Assembly (NCBI GenBank): GCA_028752905.1 | Contig: JAQNBH010000005.1 | Span: 7,357,829-7,421,828 of the forward strand | Length of the DNA stretch: 64,000 nucleotides | Direction: 5' to 3' | Source: Cladorhizidae sp. MBARI D1340-BT2 | Lineage: Eukaryota; Porifera; Demospongiae; Poecilosclerida; Cladorhizidae | Shown: positions 34,608 through 45,754 of the stretch, in pieces | Layout: each line of letters begins with the position of its first letter | Numbering within the stretch: position 1 is the first letter of the stretch | Made by a program: the position numbers and the translations under genes | Notes under the pieces: generated by a model | Told to the model about the DNA's origin: nothing | Seen by the model: the letters and a program-made list of their open reading frames with translations, nothing else | Database searches by the model: none

Positions 34608-34650
34608 GTGAATGCCTCGGGTAATAGACCTCGAGTTCTAAATTGCTTAG
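34608..34650 (+). CDS. PLEKHA1/2: PLEKHA1/2-like, second coding exon (43-nt micro-exon)
   Basis: Bounded by CTCTGCAG on the left and a consensus donor GTAAGA at 34651. It enters in phase 0 and encodes VNASGNRPRVLNCL plus one base of the next codon. It aligns with the SDATKLRPKAEFCF loop-strand region of PLEKHA1, joining the two halves of the first PH domain. It is too short for most ORF finders; the phase matches on both sides and the homology make it convincing. Confidence 0.7.
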
Positions 34651-34721
34651 GTAAGAAGTAGTCCTTTACCACTTTGCTGATGTATATACTATCTTGACTT
34701 CAGTAATATTTTTTCCTGTAG

Positions 34722-34810
34722 AGATTGTCACTACTACAGGATCGCATGTCATTTCAGTGGATTCCATGGAAGAAAGAGATGATTGGGTAGAATCCATTAG
34801 AAAAGCTTCG
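34722..34810 (+). CDS. PLEKHA1/2: PLEKHA1/2-like, third coding exon: C-terminal helix of first PH domain
   Basis: Lies after a 71-bp intron with acceptor TTTTTCCTGTAG. The base carried from the previous exon gives Glu, then IVTTTGSHVISVDSMEERDD, WVESIRKAS. The Trp-Val in the last helix is the near-invariant PH-domain tryptophan; the pattern ends the first PH domain as in PLEKHA1 (QANDQQDLVEWVNVLNKA). The donor is TCG|GTCAGT at 34811, phase 0. The next exon found is 21.7 kb away. Confidence 0.72.
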
Positions 34811-34959
34811 GTCAGTTATTCACAAGCACACACACACACACACAAGCACACACACATTATGTCTATATGACGTATAAGCCAACACTGAATAATTATGCAC
34901 CATTCAACATTGTCACACCTCGGTATAGAGGCTCCATTTAGCAACCAGCTAGGCATTGA
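34811..34959. repeat. Start of intron 3 with (AC)n
   Basis: AC-rich tract at about 34827-34856 near the 5' end of the 21.7-kb intron 34811-56514. Confidence 0.6.
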
Positions 34960-35790
34960 TATATGTACTGTGGTTTTGTATGTCTGGATGTACAGCCTGG
35001 CTGTTAATAACTGTGGTTTTGTATGTCTGGAGGTACAGTGGCTGTTAATAACTGTGGTTTTGTATGTCTGGAGGTACAGCCTGGCTGTTAATAACTGTGG
35101 TTTTGTATGTCTGGATGTACAGACTGGCTGTTAATAGCTGTGGTTTTGTATGTCTGGATGTACAGTCTGGCTGTTAATAACTGTGGTTTTGTATGTCGGG
35201 ATGTACAGCCTGGCTGTTAATAACTGTGGTTTTGTATGTCTGGAGGTACAGCCTGACTGTTAATAACTGTGGTTTTGTATGTCTGGATGTACAGACTGGC
35301 TGTTAATAGCTGTGGTTTTGTATGTCTGGATGTACAGCCTGACTGTTAATAACTGTGGTTTTGTATGTCTGGATGTACAGTCTGGCTGTTAATAACTGTG
35401 GTTTTGTATGTCTGGATGCACAGCCTAGCTGTTAATAACTGTCGTTTTGTATGTCTGGATGTACAGCCTGGCTGTTAATAACTGTGGTTTTGTATGTCTG
35501 GATGTACAGCCTGGCTGTTAATAACTGTGGTTTTATATGTCTGGATGTACAGACTGGCTGTTAATAACTGTGGTTTTGTATGTCTGGATGTACAGACTGG
35601 CTGTTAATAGCTGTGGTTTTGTATGTCTGGATGTACAGTCTGGCTGTTAATAGCTGTGGTTTTGTATGTCGGGATGTACAGCCTGGCTGTTAATAACTGT
35701 GGTTTTATATGTCTGGATGTACAGCCTGGCTGTTAATAACTGTGGTTTTGTATGTCTGGATGTACAATGGCTGTTCCTCCTTCCAATGCT
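34960..35790. repeat. Minisatellite, 43-bp unit, about 19 copies
   Basis: Units contain CTGTTAATAACTGTGGTTTT and GTATGTCTGGATGTACAGCC. Variants ATAGCTG, GAGGTAC and GTCGGGATG occur in mixed order. Confidence 0.94.
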
Positions 35791-36689
35791 TTCATTATGT
35801 TTTTCTCACTTTCTTTCTGCGGTATGGAAAGAAATGACCGATGGGAACCATTTTTGACTTCCATCACCGCAGAGTGCATACCATGTTCCCTAGTTTGACC
35901 CCTGGGCAGGTCTAGAAATGTTTAAGAGGGAAGGGCGTGGTGGTTTGAAGGCAGGGTAGAACCGCACAGCATACATGTTTTGCATACCACGCTCCCAATA
36001 ATACGAACCTCTAGCTGCTCAGCTGATTTTTGGCAGCAAACTGAGCTTGGTACTACGGACCTGGATTAAAATTAATTTAAAATGAACAATTAAAATGCTT
36101 GACTAGTACTGCCCACCCCCACCCACTTGTCTATTAGTGGTGTGTCTTAAATATAAAAGAGGATGACTGATTGATTGCTGTTTGACCGCTAGAGAATTCC
36201 AGGGCCTGCCTTGGCTGAGGACAGCTCTTTGGAGGGAAATTTTTCATAAGGAAGGTCATGGGCATATCAGATTTGGGATAGAGGTATCCCCTGGAGGTAT
36301 CCCCTGGAGGTATCCCCTGGGGTGCAAATGGAACCATAGAAAGACACAGCATTTGGCATTGTCGGCCTGTCGGTCCATTTTGTTTAGGGAAATACATGCA
36401 CATGCATTTTTGACATTCCTGATGTGATAGCAATGCATTTTTTTTTAAATGTTCCTGATACCTGACGATAGCACACTGATAACGCAACATGGCACTGTTA
36501 CCAAACAAAACACGCTCGCCACGTTAGAGCTGACCCAGTTTGCTAGCGAGACTGCTTCTATTCTAGGAAAATACCACCCTCGCTGAAAGGGAGAAATTGA
36601 CAGTAAACAGCATTGTCGTCAGTTGTTGTTTTATTTTTTTTAATCTGTACCTATAGAGCTAGCCATAATGATGATGGCTAGGCTTTGCT
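35791..36689. other. Intronic unique sequence
   Basis: Contains three copies of a 13-bp word (GGAGGTATCCCCT) at about 36285-36320; otherwise no feature. Confidence 0.5.
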
Positions 36690-37140
36690 TCGTGGGGAAT
36701 CCAGTTACTGTGGGTGCATAGGGAGCACAGCTACTGGATGCTTACATCACTTCATGGGAAGCCCAACTACATTACTGTGGGTGCATAGGGAGCACAGCTA
36801 CTGGGTGCTTACATCACTTCATGGGAAGCCCAACTACATTACTGTGGGTGCATAGGGAGCACAGCTACTGGGTGCTTACAACCTGCTTCATGGGAAGCCC
36901 AACTACAGTGTGCCCTATTTCTTAGAGATCCCAAGTAGTGTATGCCTAGGCCCTGCTCATGGGAGCACAGCTACTGGATGCTTACATCACTTCATGGGAA
37001 GCCCAACTACAGTGTGCCCTATTTCTTAGAGATCCCAAGTGCTGGATGCCTAGGCCCTGCTCATTGGGAACCCAGCTACTGGATGCCTAGGCCCTGCTCA
37101 TTGGGAACCCAGCTACTGGGTGCCTAGGCCCCTTCACAGT
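36690..37140. repeat. Composite degenerate repeat, about 67 and 28 bp units
   Basis: Three copies of a 67-bp unit (GGGTGCATAGGGAGCACAGC, CATCACTTCATGGGAAGCCC) run into shorter units with CCTAGGCCCTGCTCATTGGG. GGAAGCCC/GGAACCCAGCTACTGG is shared by all. Confidence 0.85.
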
Positions 37141-37352
37141 CCTGAAGCCAACCTACTGGGTACAGAAGACAGAATCTGCTTACTAGGCACCTATATAATT
37201 TTTTCCAAGCTGGTGTGTTGTCAATAAGTCAATAATTATGTGTATATATGTTCATTAGAATGTTAGCCTAGTAACCACAGTATTTTGAAGCCAAAGGTCA
37301 GTGGCAGGTACAGGATTTTAATAAGGGGGTTGCAAATGACGAAGCATGAGTC

Positions 37353-37594
37353 AGACCCTTTACCGAATTGCTATGCTGAGATTGGTTGTGTGGTGTAAAT
37401 TAGATGGGATTATTCTGAGACGCAACTTAATTGAAGAAAAACTGATATAAAAACTGATATAACAATTTTAGCAGCTAGGCAGACCCTTTACCAAATTGCT
37501 ATGCTGAGACTGGTTGCGTGGTGTAAATTAGATGGGATTATTCTGAGACGCAACTTAATTGAAGAAAAACTGATATAACAATTTTAGCAGCTAG
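37353..37594. repeat. Direct duplication, about 115-128 bp, beginning AGACCCTTTACC
   Basis: Copies 37353-37480 and 37481-37594 are nearly identical; the first has a 14-bp internal duplication (AAACTGATAT). Each starts AGACCCTTTACC(G/A)AATTGCTATGCTGAGA, like 2405-2426 inside the hAT element (AGACCCTTTACCTATTCGCTATG). Confidence 0.88.
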
Positions 37595-37924
37595 TCCACA
37601 TGAAAGGGGGGGGGGGGTGGTGCTATGGGCCTCCACTAGAAGTGTAGGAAACTGCCGTGTGCTGAGCTCCACAGCCTTTCAAATTCTTCACTACATCTCA
37701 ACTGAGTAGAGTGCTATAATTCACATGTAGGAACATGTAGAGAGAGAGAGCGTCATGTGCTCAAGTAGCGTAAGGTGACGAAATGAAATGTGTGTTCGGC
37801 TCCATTTCTTCGGCATTTGCAGTTTGCATATCATTAGAGCCTTTCCGTAAGAGGTGCTAGTTATTAGGTGTCTTTGATGCCCGATGTATGACCTGTGAAA
37901 CAAGAGGAATAACTACACCAGCTA
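37595..37924. other. Intronic unique sequence with G12 run
   Basis: A run of 12 G lies at 37606-37617; nothing else is supported. Confidence 0.5.
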
Positions 37925-38850
37925 TTCTAGCTCTGCTTGGGATGGGCTGTAATGCAGCTAATCCAGCGCTGCTTGGGGTGGGCTGTAATGCAGCTAATCC
38001 AGCTCTGCTTGGGATGGGCTGTAATGCAGCTAATCCAGCGCTGCTTGGGGTGGGCTGTAATGCAGCTAATCCAGCTCTGCTTGGGATGGGCTGTAATGCA
38101 GCTAATCCAGCTCTGCTTGGGGTGGGCTGTAATGCAGCTAATCCAGCTCTGCTTGGGGTGGGCTGTAATGCAGCTATTCCAGCTCTGCTTGGGGTGGGCT
38201 GTAATGCAGCTATTCCAGCTCTGCTCGGGGTGGGCTGTAATGCAGCTATTCCAGCTCTGCTTGGGGTGGGCTGTAATGCAGCTAATCCAGCTCTGCTTGG
38301 GGTGGGCTGTAATGCAGCTAATCCAGCGCTGCTTGGGGTGGGCTGTAATGCAGCTATTCTAGCTCTGCTTGGGATGGGCTGTAATGCAGCTAATCCAGCT
38401 CTGCTTGGGATGGGCTGTAATGCAGCTAATCCAGCTCTGCTTGGGATGGGCTGTAATGCAGCTATTCCAGCTCTGCTTGGGGTGGGCTGTAATGCAGCTA
38501 TTCTAGCTCTGCTTGGGGTGGGCTGTAATGCATCTAATCCAGCTCTGCTTGGGGTGGGCTATAATGCAGCTATTCCAGCTCTGCTTGGGGTGGGCTGTAA
38601 TGCAGCTATTCTAGCTCTGCTTGGGATGGGCTGTAATGCAGCTCTGCTTGGGGTGGGCTATAATGCAGCTATTCCAGCACTGCTTGGGATGGGCTGTAAT
38701 GCATCTATTCCAGGGGTGGGCTATAATGCAGCTATTCCAGCACTGCTTGGGATGGGCTGTAATGCAACTATTCCAGCTCTGCTTGGGGTGGGCTATAATG
38801 CAGCTATTCTAGCTCTGCTTGAGGCAGGCCGTAATGCAACTTTCATTCAT
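37925..38850. repeat. Minisatellite, 36-bp unit, about 26 copies
   Basis: Units contain GGGCTGTAATGCAGCTAATC and CAGCTCTGCTTGGGGT, with AATCC/ATTCC/ATTCT alternatives. Twelve codons per unit keep a 327-codon frame open (ALLGVGCNAANP); this is not called as a gene. Confidence 0.95.
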
Positions 38851-38879
38851 CTATACAAAGTTTGTACTTAGCATTACGT

Positions 38880-39505
38880 CTACAATAGACTACCTGAGTA
38901 TACAACTTCCTAGAGATGGCTACCTGAGTGTACAGCTGCCTAGAGATGGCTACCTGAGTGTACAGCTGCCTAGAGATACTACCTGAGTGTACAGCTGCCT
39001 AGAGATGGCTACCTGAGTGTACAGCTGCCTAGAGATGGCTACCTGAGTATACAGCTGCCTAGCGATCAACTACCTGAGTGTACAGCTGTCTGGAGATGGC
39101 TACCTGAGTGTACAGCTGCGTGGAGAGCAACTACCTGAGTATACAACTTCCTGGAGATCAACTAACCTACAGCTGCCTAGAGATGGCTACCTGAGTGTAC
39201 AGCTGCCTGGAGATCAACTAACCTACAGCTGCCTAGAGATGCTACCTGAGTGTACAGCTGCCTAGAGATGCTACCTGAGTGTACAGCTGCCTAGAGATTG
39301 CTACCCGAGTATACAACTTCCTGGAGATCAACTAACCTACAGCTGCCTAGAGATGCTGCTACCTGAGTGTACAGCTGCCTAGAGATCAACTGAGTGTACA
39401 GCTGCCTAGAGATGGCTACCTGAGTATACAACTTCCTGGAGATCAACTAACCTACAGCTGCCTAGAGATGCTACCTGAGTGTACAGCTGCCTGGAGATCA
39501 GCACC
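38880..39505. repeat. Minisatellite, about 30-bp unit, about 21 copies
   Basis: Units contain CTACCTGAGTGTACAGCTGC and CTAGAGATGG. A variant block (ACAACTTCCTGGAGATCAAC TAACCTACAG) recurs four times, hinting at a longer higher-order unit at 39130-39450. Confidence 0.92.
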
Positions 39506-40237
39506 TGGGTGCTAAAAATAAATCAAAGATTTTGAGCACTCATGTTTGACCACATAATCACGTTTTGACGTCTAATGAAAACTTGTCGAGTATGGCTGCA
39601 CTGATAGTAATTTAAACTGTCGAGCACTTCCCAATCAGGAGTGACAACTACAGAGAGTTTCAGGCATGCAGGTCCCCAGCTATGGTTGCGTGTAACTTTG
39701 GCATGGTTATACCTGCAACAGAGAGTCACATACAGAGAGATCTTTCTTTTGAGCATAATTATATCGAGTGAAGTGTGAAGAACCTCAGGAGCTCTAAAGT
39801 CATAAGCACCAAGTTTTTGCAAGCATTTTGTGTTTTATGGTATCGTCTATTAGTACAGTAAGTGTGCACTCTAACTTCATCTTCACTTGTTTTGTGTTGT
39901 GTGGGAGTGTTGAGCTACTCTAATCCGTCTTGAGTCAGCATTGGTGGAGACCTAATACAAGCAGCTTTAAGCATGTTGACACAAATATTCCTAAACGCAG
40001 TCAATATTTTGACCTTGGTCCACGGTTTTTATTTCACCTGAAAGCTCTTTGTTTTGAGTGAACGCCTTTTCAATTTCTCATGCGGTAGAAATTGTAAGTG
40101 GGCATTCATAAGTTGTGTCTGTGGGTACTCCTGACAGCACCATAACTGGCAAGTGGTTGGGGTGTAATGAATGATCTCAGTGCTATTGCCTCATTGCAAA
40201 CACCACTGGACAGACATCATTCGGAAATGCACTGAAT
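39506..40237. other. Intronic unique sequence
   Basis: No exon or repeat supported; the 99-codon minus-strand ORF has no recognisable features. Confidence 0.5.
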
Positions 40238-40447
40238 GTACTACCTTGTGAGGCCAGAATCGTTGGCTACCTTGTGAGGCCAGAATCGTTGGCTACCTTG
40301 TGAGGCCAGAATCGTTGGCTCCCTTGTGAGGCCAGAATCGTTGGCTACCTTGTGAGGCCAGAATCGTTGGCTCCCTTGTGAGGCCAGAATCGTTGGCTAC
40401 CTTATGAGGCCAGAATCGTTGGCTACCTTGTGAGGCCAGAATCGTTG
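40238..40447. repeat. Minisatellite, 26-bp unit, 8 copies
   Basis: Near-perfect units of GGCTACCTTGTGAGGCCAGA then ATCGTT, with TACC/TCCC variants. Confidence 0.95.
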
Positions 40448-40619
40448 AAAACGAATGAAACATTTGATTTGTTTAAACCACAAATATGCTCTGGGCTCTC
40501 CTTAGAGACTGAGGAGGGTGGGGCGTGGTTCTGATCCCCGTAAATCAGTCCTCTAGATTCCTACTGAGTTGCGTGTGAACTAGTTAGCAAACAAAAGCTA
40601 CGCAATACTACATCGTATG

Positions 40620-40750
40620 ATGTGCAACGAAATCCATCCAGGAGTGTCTCCTTTCTCGAGAGCAAAAGGGATTCAGAAGTAGTTCCCAGTAAGCATAAGT
40701 GCCTGTGCAGCTTTTCTCTGATGAAGTCTTCCAGGAACAGTAATAAAGGC
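40620..40750 (-). repeat. Dispersed repeat family D, minus-strand copy
   Basis: On the minus strand: TTCCTGGAAGACTTCATCAG, GAAAAGCTGCACAGGCACTT, TGCTTACTGGGAAC, TTCTGAATCCC, GAAAGGAGACACTCCTGG, ATGGATTTCG. It holds in single copy the segment expanded at 33885-34262. The frame FLEDFIREKLHRHLCLLG is open but unassigned. Confidence 0.6.
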
Positions 40751-41193
40751 CCTGAAAATCCATGACTGCAATTGTAATCATTGACTTTTTTTCCCAAGGA
40801 TCGATTCCACCCCTTTAAACAGCAGGCACTTGCTTCTATTATAATTTACCGTTAATTTGGAATACTAACCCTTTTGCCACTTGGCAAGTGACTCTTTCCA
40901 TCTGATTTTGAAGGATAGTGTTTAGCATCTGTAGGTGCTTAGCATGTAGACTATGGTGTATGCTTTATGCAAACGCTGGGACCACCTCTATCTCACAAAT
41001 TCCTGAGGTCACTCTAGATGCCATGCATTCTATGGCTGAGGATTAGTGGTGGTAATAAGCACGCTGTAAACTCAGGTTCTTTGTGGTTGTTTAGCACTCA
41101 TCTAGCTATCAAGTGCTGTTCTCGGATGTTGCAAAATATCTGCAGTTCTATACCTGTCTGTTTGGCATCTGACTATGAAACGCAATGTCTTGC
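40751..41193. other. Intronic unique sequence
   Basis: Nothing supported. Confidence 0.5.
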
Positions 41194-41625
41194 AAAAAGA
41201 GCGCCATCGCCGCGAGTGTGTGGGAGTATGTGATGTACTAATGATGTGTGGAATATATTTGATTGAAGTGTGTATAATCGACAAGTTTTCGCACACCATT
41301 AGTGGGTTGCTATTAAACGTGTACGTATTATTAACACATCAAAAAGAGCGCCATTGACGCGAGTGTGTGAGGGTATGTGATGTACTAATGATGTGTGGAA
41401 TATATTTGATTGAAGTGTGTATAATCGACAAGTTTTCGCACACCATTAGTGGGTTGCTATTAAACGTGTACGTATTATTAACACATCAAAAAGAGCGCCA
41501 TTGACGCGAGTGTGTGAGGGTATGTGATGTACTAATGATGTGTGGAATATATTTGATTGAAGTGTGTATAATCGACAAGTTTTCGCACACCATTAGTGGG
41601 TTGCTATTGTATTATTAGCACATCA
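41194..41625. repeat. Tandem repeat, 147-bp unit, about 3 copies
   Basis: The word AAAAAGAGCGCCAT recurs at 41194, 41341 and 41488, giving an exact 147-bp period. The copies are almost identical and the third loses a short piece before ATTATTAGCACATC. Two further short fragments of the unit follow to about 41680. Confidence 0.93.
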
Positions 41626-41680
41626 AACTTCAATAGGAAACTACAACAACAGCAAAACTTCGCACATCATTAGTGGGTTT

Positions 41681-42289
41681 CCACTATTTAAATTGGAGCC
41701 ACTTAACCACATAAGAAGCATCCTCTGTTCGTGCCAACCTTAGATTACGCGAGAATCGACCTCACGAACTTGCAAGATTTATGCCCGCAACTTTTAGTGC
41801 GTGTAACTTTAGTGTGCTCTTAATATGCTTCCCATCTTTACAGGAGATTGATTCTATTACTATTAAAACAAAATCGTCTTCTCTCAGCCATTATATATTT
41901 CTACAAGCACATTTCTGTTTCAGAACATTCCAACTTGTTGCATCAGATAGTGCATCTTGTACCAGTCGAGGAATCTGCAAGGAACATAAAAATACAATTC
42001 CTAGCTACTTCCCCGTCCTGGCATTTCAACATCATGAAGATGTCATCGATAATGTAGGAATCTGTACTAAAGGCCTTCAGCTAGGGTTAGTTCCAGGAAA
42101 TGGCTAGGGTTAGTGCCAGAAAATGGCTAGGGTTAAGGCCAGGTATGTGACTAAGGTTAGGGTCAGCGCACTAGCTATTGGCTTGAACAATGACTGGAGC
42201 AATGCATTCTAAGCTTGCTTGGATTCATACAGAAATAGGCATGAAGCAAGGCTTGGCAATCGGCTTTCCGGACAATGCAATTCTAGTAT
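41681..42289. other. Intronic sequence with a small repeat
   Basis: About three copies of GGCTAGGGTTAGTGCCAG-type units at 42080-42165; otherwise unique. Confidence 0.5.
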
Positions 42290-43480
42290 TGGTAATATTT
42301 GTCTCTGTAGAGCATCACTTCAAACAACTGGCCCCTGGTATTAGGTAATATTTATCTCTGTAGAGCAATCACTTCAAACAATTGGCCCCTGGTACTAGGT
42401 AATATTTATCTCAGTAGAGCATCACTTCAAACAATTGGCCCTGGTATTAGGTAATATTTATCTCAGTAGAGCATTACTTCAAACAACTGGCCCCTGGTAT
42501 TAGGTAATATTTATCTCTGTAGAGCAATCACTTCAAACAATTGGCCCCTGGTATTAGGTAATATTTATCTCTGTAGAACAATCACTTCAAACAATTGGCC
42601 ACTGGTATTATGTAATATTTATCTCTGTAGAGCAATCACTTCAAACAATTGGCCACTGGTATTAGGTAATATTTATCTCTGTAGAGCAATCACTTCAAAC
42701 AATTGGCAACTGGTATTAGGTAATATTTATCTCTGTAGAGCAATCACTTCAAACAACTGGCCCCTGGTATTAGGTAATATTTATCTCAGTAGAGCATTAC
42801 TTCAAACAATTGGCCCCTGGTATTAGGTAATATTTATCTCTGTAGAACAATCACTTCAAACAACTGGCCCCTGGTATTAGGTAATATTTATCTCAGTAGA
42901 GCATCACTTCAAACAATTGGTCCCGTGTATTAGGTAATATTTATCTCTGTAGAACAATCACTTCAAACAATTGGCCCCTGGTATTAGGTAATATTTATCT
43001 CGGTAGAGCATCACTTCAAACAATTGGCCCCTGGTATTAGGTAATATTTATCTCAATAGAGCATCACACTTCAAACAACTGGCTTTTGGTGTTAGGTAAT
43101 ATTTGCCTCTGTAAGAGCATTACTTCAAACAATTGGCCCCTGGTATTAGGTAATATTTATCTCTGTAGAGCAATCACTTCAAACAACTGGCCCCTGGTGT
43201 TAAGTAATATTTCTGTAAGAGCATCACTTCAAACAACTGGCCCCTGGTATTAGGTAATATTTGCCTCTGTAAGAGCATCACTTCAAACAACTGGCCCCTG
43301 GTATTAGGTAATCTTTATCTCAGTAGAGCATCACTTCAAACAACTGGCCCCTGGTATTAGGTAATGTTTGCCTCTGTAAGAGCATCACTTCAAACAACTG
43401 GCCCCTGGTATTAGGTAATCTTTATCTCAGTAGAGCATCACTTCAAACAACTGGCCCCTGGTGTTAAGTAATATTTGGCT
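42290..43480. repeat. Minisatellite, 54-bp unit, about 22 copies
   Basis: Units contain AGGTAATATTTATCTCTGTA, GAGCAATCACTTCAAACAAT and TGGCCCCTGGTATT. Subtypes (CTCAGTAGAGCATC, GCCTCTGTAAGAGCATC) are intermixed, and decayed edge copies reach about 43570. Not related to the other 54-bp array at 32545. Confidence 0.95.
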
Positions 43481-43570
43481 CTAAAGAACATCAACCTCAA
43501 AAGCTTGCCTCTAATATTTGGTGCTTTGCTTTGAACTTGCCTCTAATATCAGTTAACTTTAGTTTGGTAG

Positions 43571-44304
43571 GGCAGCAACTTCAAACAGCTAGCAGAACGT
43601 CGTTGCTGTATTCAACTTGCTGATAAGACAATGGTTATGGTAGTAGTAGGTATGTGATGCTCACATACTCTAACAAAATGTGTCCACCACTGTGAGTAAT
43701 TTCTGGGCCCAGTAATTGCTAACGGCACTAATTAAAAAGGCTGGGTCACAGTATGATACAGTGGCACTGAGAGCAAGGTGTTGCAATGCAGTATATTGTG
43801 AACATGGTGCCACCAACATAATGTGTTGCAGTGCATCACATCACTACCCGACTCCCGTGCAGACTCGAGTTATATTATTGCATCAGTTGCAGTGCGCCCG
43901 TCACAAAAGATGGTGTCCTTTATTTGCGCTTGATGCGCTTATGGATGATGTAAGGATGACCGAGGCTGTGGAAAAAATTCCTTTGCTGCATATGATGATA
44001 CCCGGAGGAAGTGTCCGACAGAGTTGGTAAAGCTTGTGGTTCTCCACAGGTGTGTGCTTCCTACACAATGTGGTGATAGAAGAGTGTCCGTGGCTTTGGG
44101 GAAATCTCTAGTGTCTGGGAAGTGTCTGACATGGTTGGTGAAGCTTGTGGCTGTGGTGTTGCCTCCTACGCGACCGCATGCTTCTCCCCATCAGAACCAA
44201 AAGCAAGAGCATGTTGAACTCCTTGCTGGGGAGTGTGCTTGGTTTAGAGCAGTGTGAGGGCTGAAGCTCCAAAATCAATGGCATGGACTTCAAAATTCTA
44301 GTAT
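43571..44304. other. Intronic unique sequence
   Basis: Weak duplication around 44015-44060 and 44125-44160 (GACA..GTTGGTAAAGCTTGTGG / GACATGGTTGGTGAAGCTTG). No gene is supported. Confidence 0.5.
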
Positions 44305-44875
44305 TTAACCGTTTCACCGCCATAAGCGCCTACAGGCGCAAACTTGACATCGCTCGCGTAAACATTAATTATAAATTATGCGAACAAGCTACAGATTTAA
44401 CTTTTTACCAGGGGGTGCACGAAAGATAGCTCTAAATGTTAAAAATACAACCAAAGAAAAATTCCAGGTAGCACGTGATTCCGAACTGGTCACGGCAACA
44501 ACAAAAAAAATTTTTGTTGACAATGATGACTTTACTTGACTGTGACCATCCCGATAGCTTCTGGAGGCTCTTCTTCGGTGAAAAGCTGCAGAGCCATCTA
44601 CTGCAGACTCGCTATCAATCAAAATCCTACGGAGTAGAGGGAAAAAGTCGCTCCTGGATGGATCTCTGTTGTTATTGACTTTTTTATGTTGTAGACATAG
44701 AGATTCGTAACTTTTGTTTGCCTGCTTCAATAGAGCTGATTCATATACCAAGTTATAGCTCTTTCAATTCAATCGAATGATATGCTTTGTTTCAAAATTT
44801 AATGGTTATAAAAAAAGTTATGAAATTCAAAAAAAAAAGTTTTAATTTAAAAAAAGGTGTTGGGCTAAGAGTTAA
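44305..44875. mobile_element. piggyBac-like non-autonomous element with TTAA target sites
   Basis: TTAA at 44305-44308 and 44872-44875 flank 563 bp whose ends resemble each other: CCGTTTCACCGCC at the left and CTCTTAGCCCAACACC as the reverse complement of the right. TTAA duplications and CCC/G-rich ends are piggyBac hallmarks. There is a subterminal GCGCCTACAGGCGC palindrome at about 44326-44339. The 120-codon minus-strand ORF shows no transposase motif. A family D segment lies inside (44555-44665). Confidence 0.5.
44555..44665 (+). repeat. Dispersed repeat family D segment inside the piggyBac-like element
   Basis: TTCTGGAGGCTCTTCTTCGG, GAAAAGCTGCAGAG and TCGCTCCTGGATGGATCTCT align in order with the minus-strand copy at 40620-40750. 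The family may therefore be piggyBac-related debris. Confidence 0.45.
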
Positions 44876-44881
44876 CATGCA

Positions 44882-45105
44882 TTGGCACAAAGTATTATGA
44901 ATGTAGCTAGTGTCATATTATGCACCATCCTAAGGCAGGTTCACTGTATGGATCAAGGTGATCTGTGTTGCATGCATGTTGCACTTCTTGTCTTTGGCAC
45001 AAAGTATTATGAATGTAGCTAGTGTCATATTATGCACCATCCTAAGGCAGGTTCACTGTATGGATCAAGGTGATCTGTGTTGCATGCATGTTGCACTTCT
45101 TGTCT
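44882..45105. repeat. Direct duplication, 112 bp, 2 copies
   Basis: TTGGCACAAAGTATTATGAA begins each copy (44882 and 44994); they appear identical by eye. Confidence 0.95.
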
Positions 45106-45224
45106 TCTGTTGCGATACAATCTGGTGTAAACAGTGTTGAACTTTGACCTTGATTCCATCATGGCGAGCATCTACACATTATTTGTCAACAGAGGCTGAT
45201 TCGGCTACAGCTAGCTGCATCAGC

Positions 45225-45400
45225 TGATCACTGCTTAGCTGAATGGCATATCAGCTGTTAGAAAACAATTGCCACTTAGCAGACTGGCTACAGTCAGCTG
45301 CTGGATAACATTGCCACTTAGCAGACTGGCTACGTCAGCTGCTAGAGAACAATTGCTGCTGGCTAACTGGCTGGCTACATTACTACTAGCTACAACCGCT
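45225..45400. repeat. Degenerate minisatellite, about 50-bp unit
   Basis: Units with TTGCCACTTAGCAGACTGGC, TACGTCAGCTGCT; about three copies grading into CTGGCTA-rich sequence. Confidence 0.75.
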
Positions 45401-45584
45401 TTAGCTACAGTACCATAGCAACCAAAACTACTATAGTTACGTCCAGCACCTGTCAGCAAAACCACTACCTGGCTATATCAGGTAGAGAATTACTAGCTGT
45501 GAACACTTCACCTGTTAACCTGACCCACCAACTGCCTCCAGGCATTCTCCTTTGCCCTGATTTCCTAGTATGATTTAGGAAACA

Positions 45585-45735
45585 CCTGCCCACAAGCAGG
45601 GGGAGCTCCTCAAGGCTCCAAATACCCACCCACAAGCAGGGGGAACTCCTCAAGGCTCCAAATACCTGCCCACAAGCAGGGGGAACTCCTCAAGCCTCCA
45701 AATACCCACCCACAAGCAGGGTGAACTCCTCTTTG
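45585..45735. repeat. Minisatellite, 40-bp unit, 4 copies
   Basis: Units contain CCCACAAGCAGGGGGAACTC and CTCAAGGCTCCAAATACC. Confidence 0.93.
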
Positions 45736-45754
45736 TGTACAAATGCTGTAATGT

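Noticed and set aside
37888..38871. 327-codon Gly/Cys/Asn/Ala repeat ORF
   Set aside because: A 36-bp minisatellite inside the third intron of the PLEKHA1/2-like gene; a second frame is also open over half of it.
40690..40730. CTGATGA word that might be another hammerhead core
   Set aside because: There is no GAAA-C-GUC partner at the right distance and no stem II; it belongs to family D.
43716..44030. 104-codon ORF with several Cys
   Set aside because: No domain, repeated small duplications nearby, and no splice context; indistinguishable from chance.
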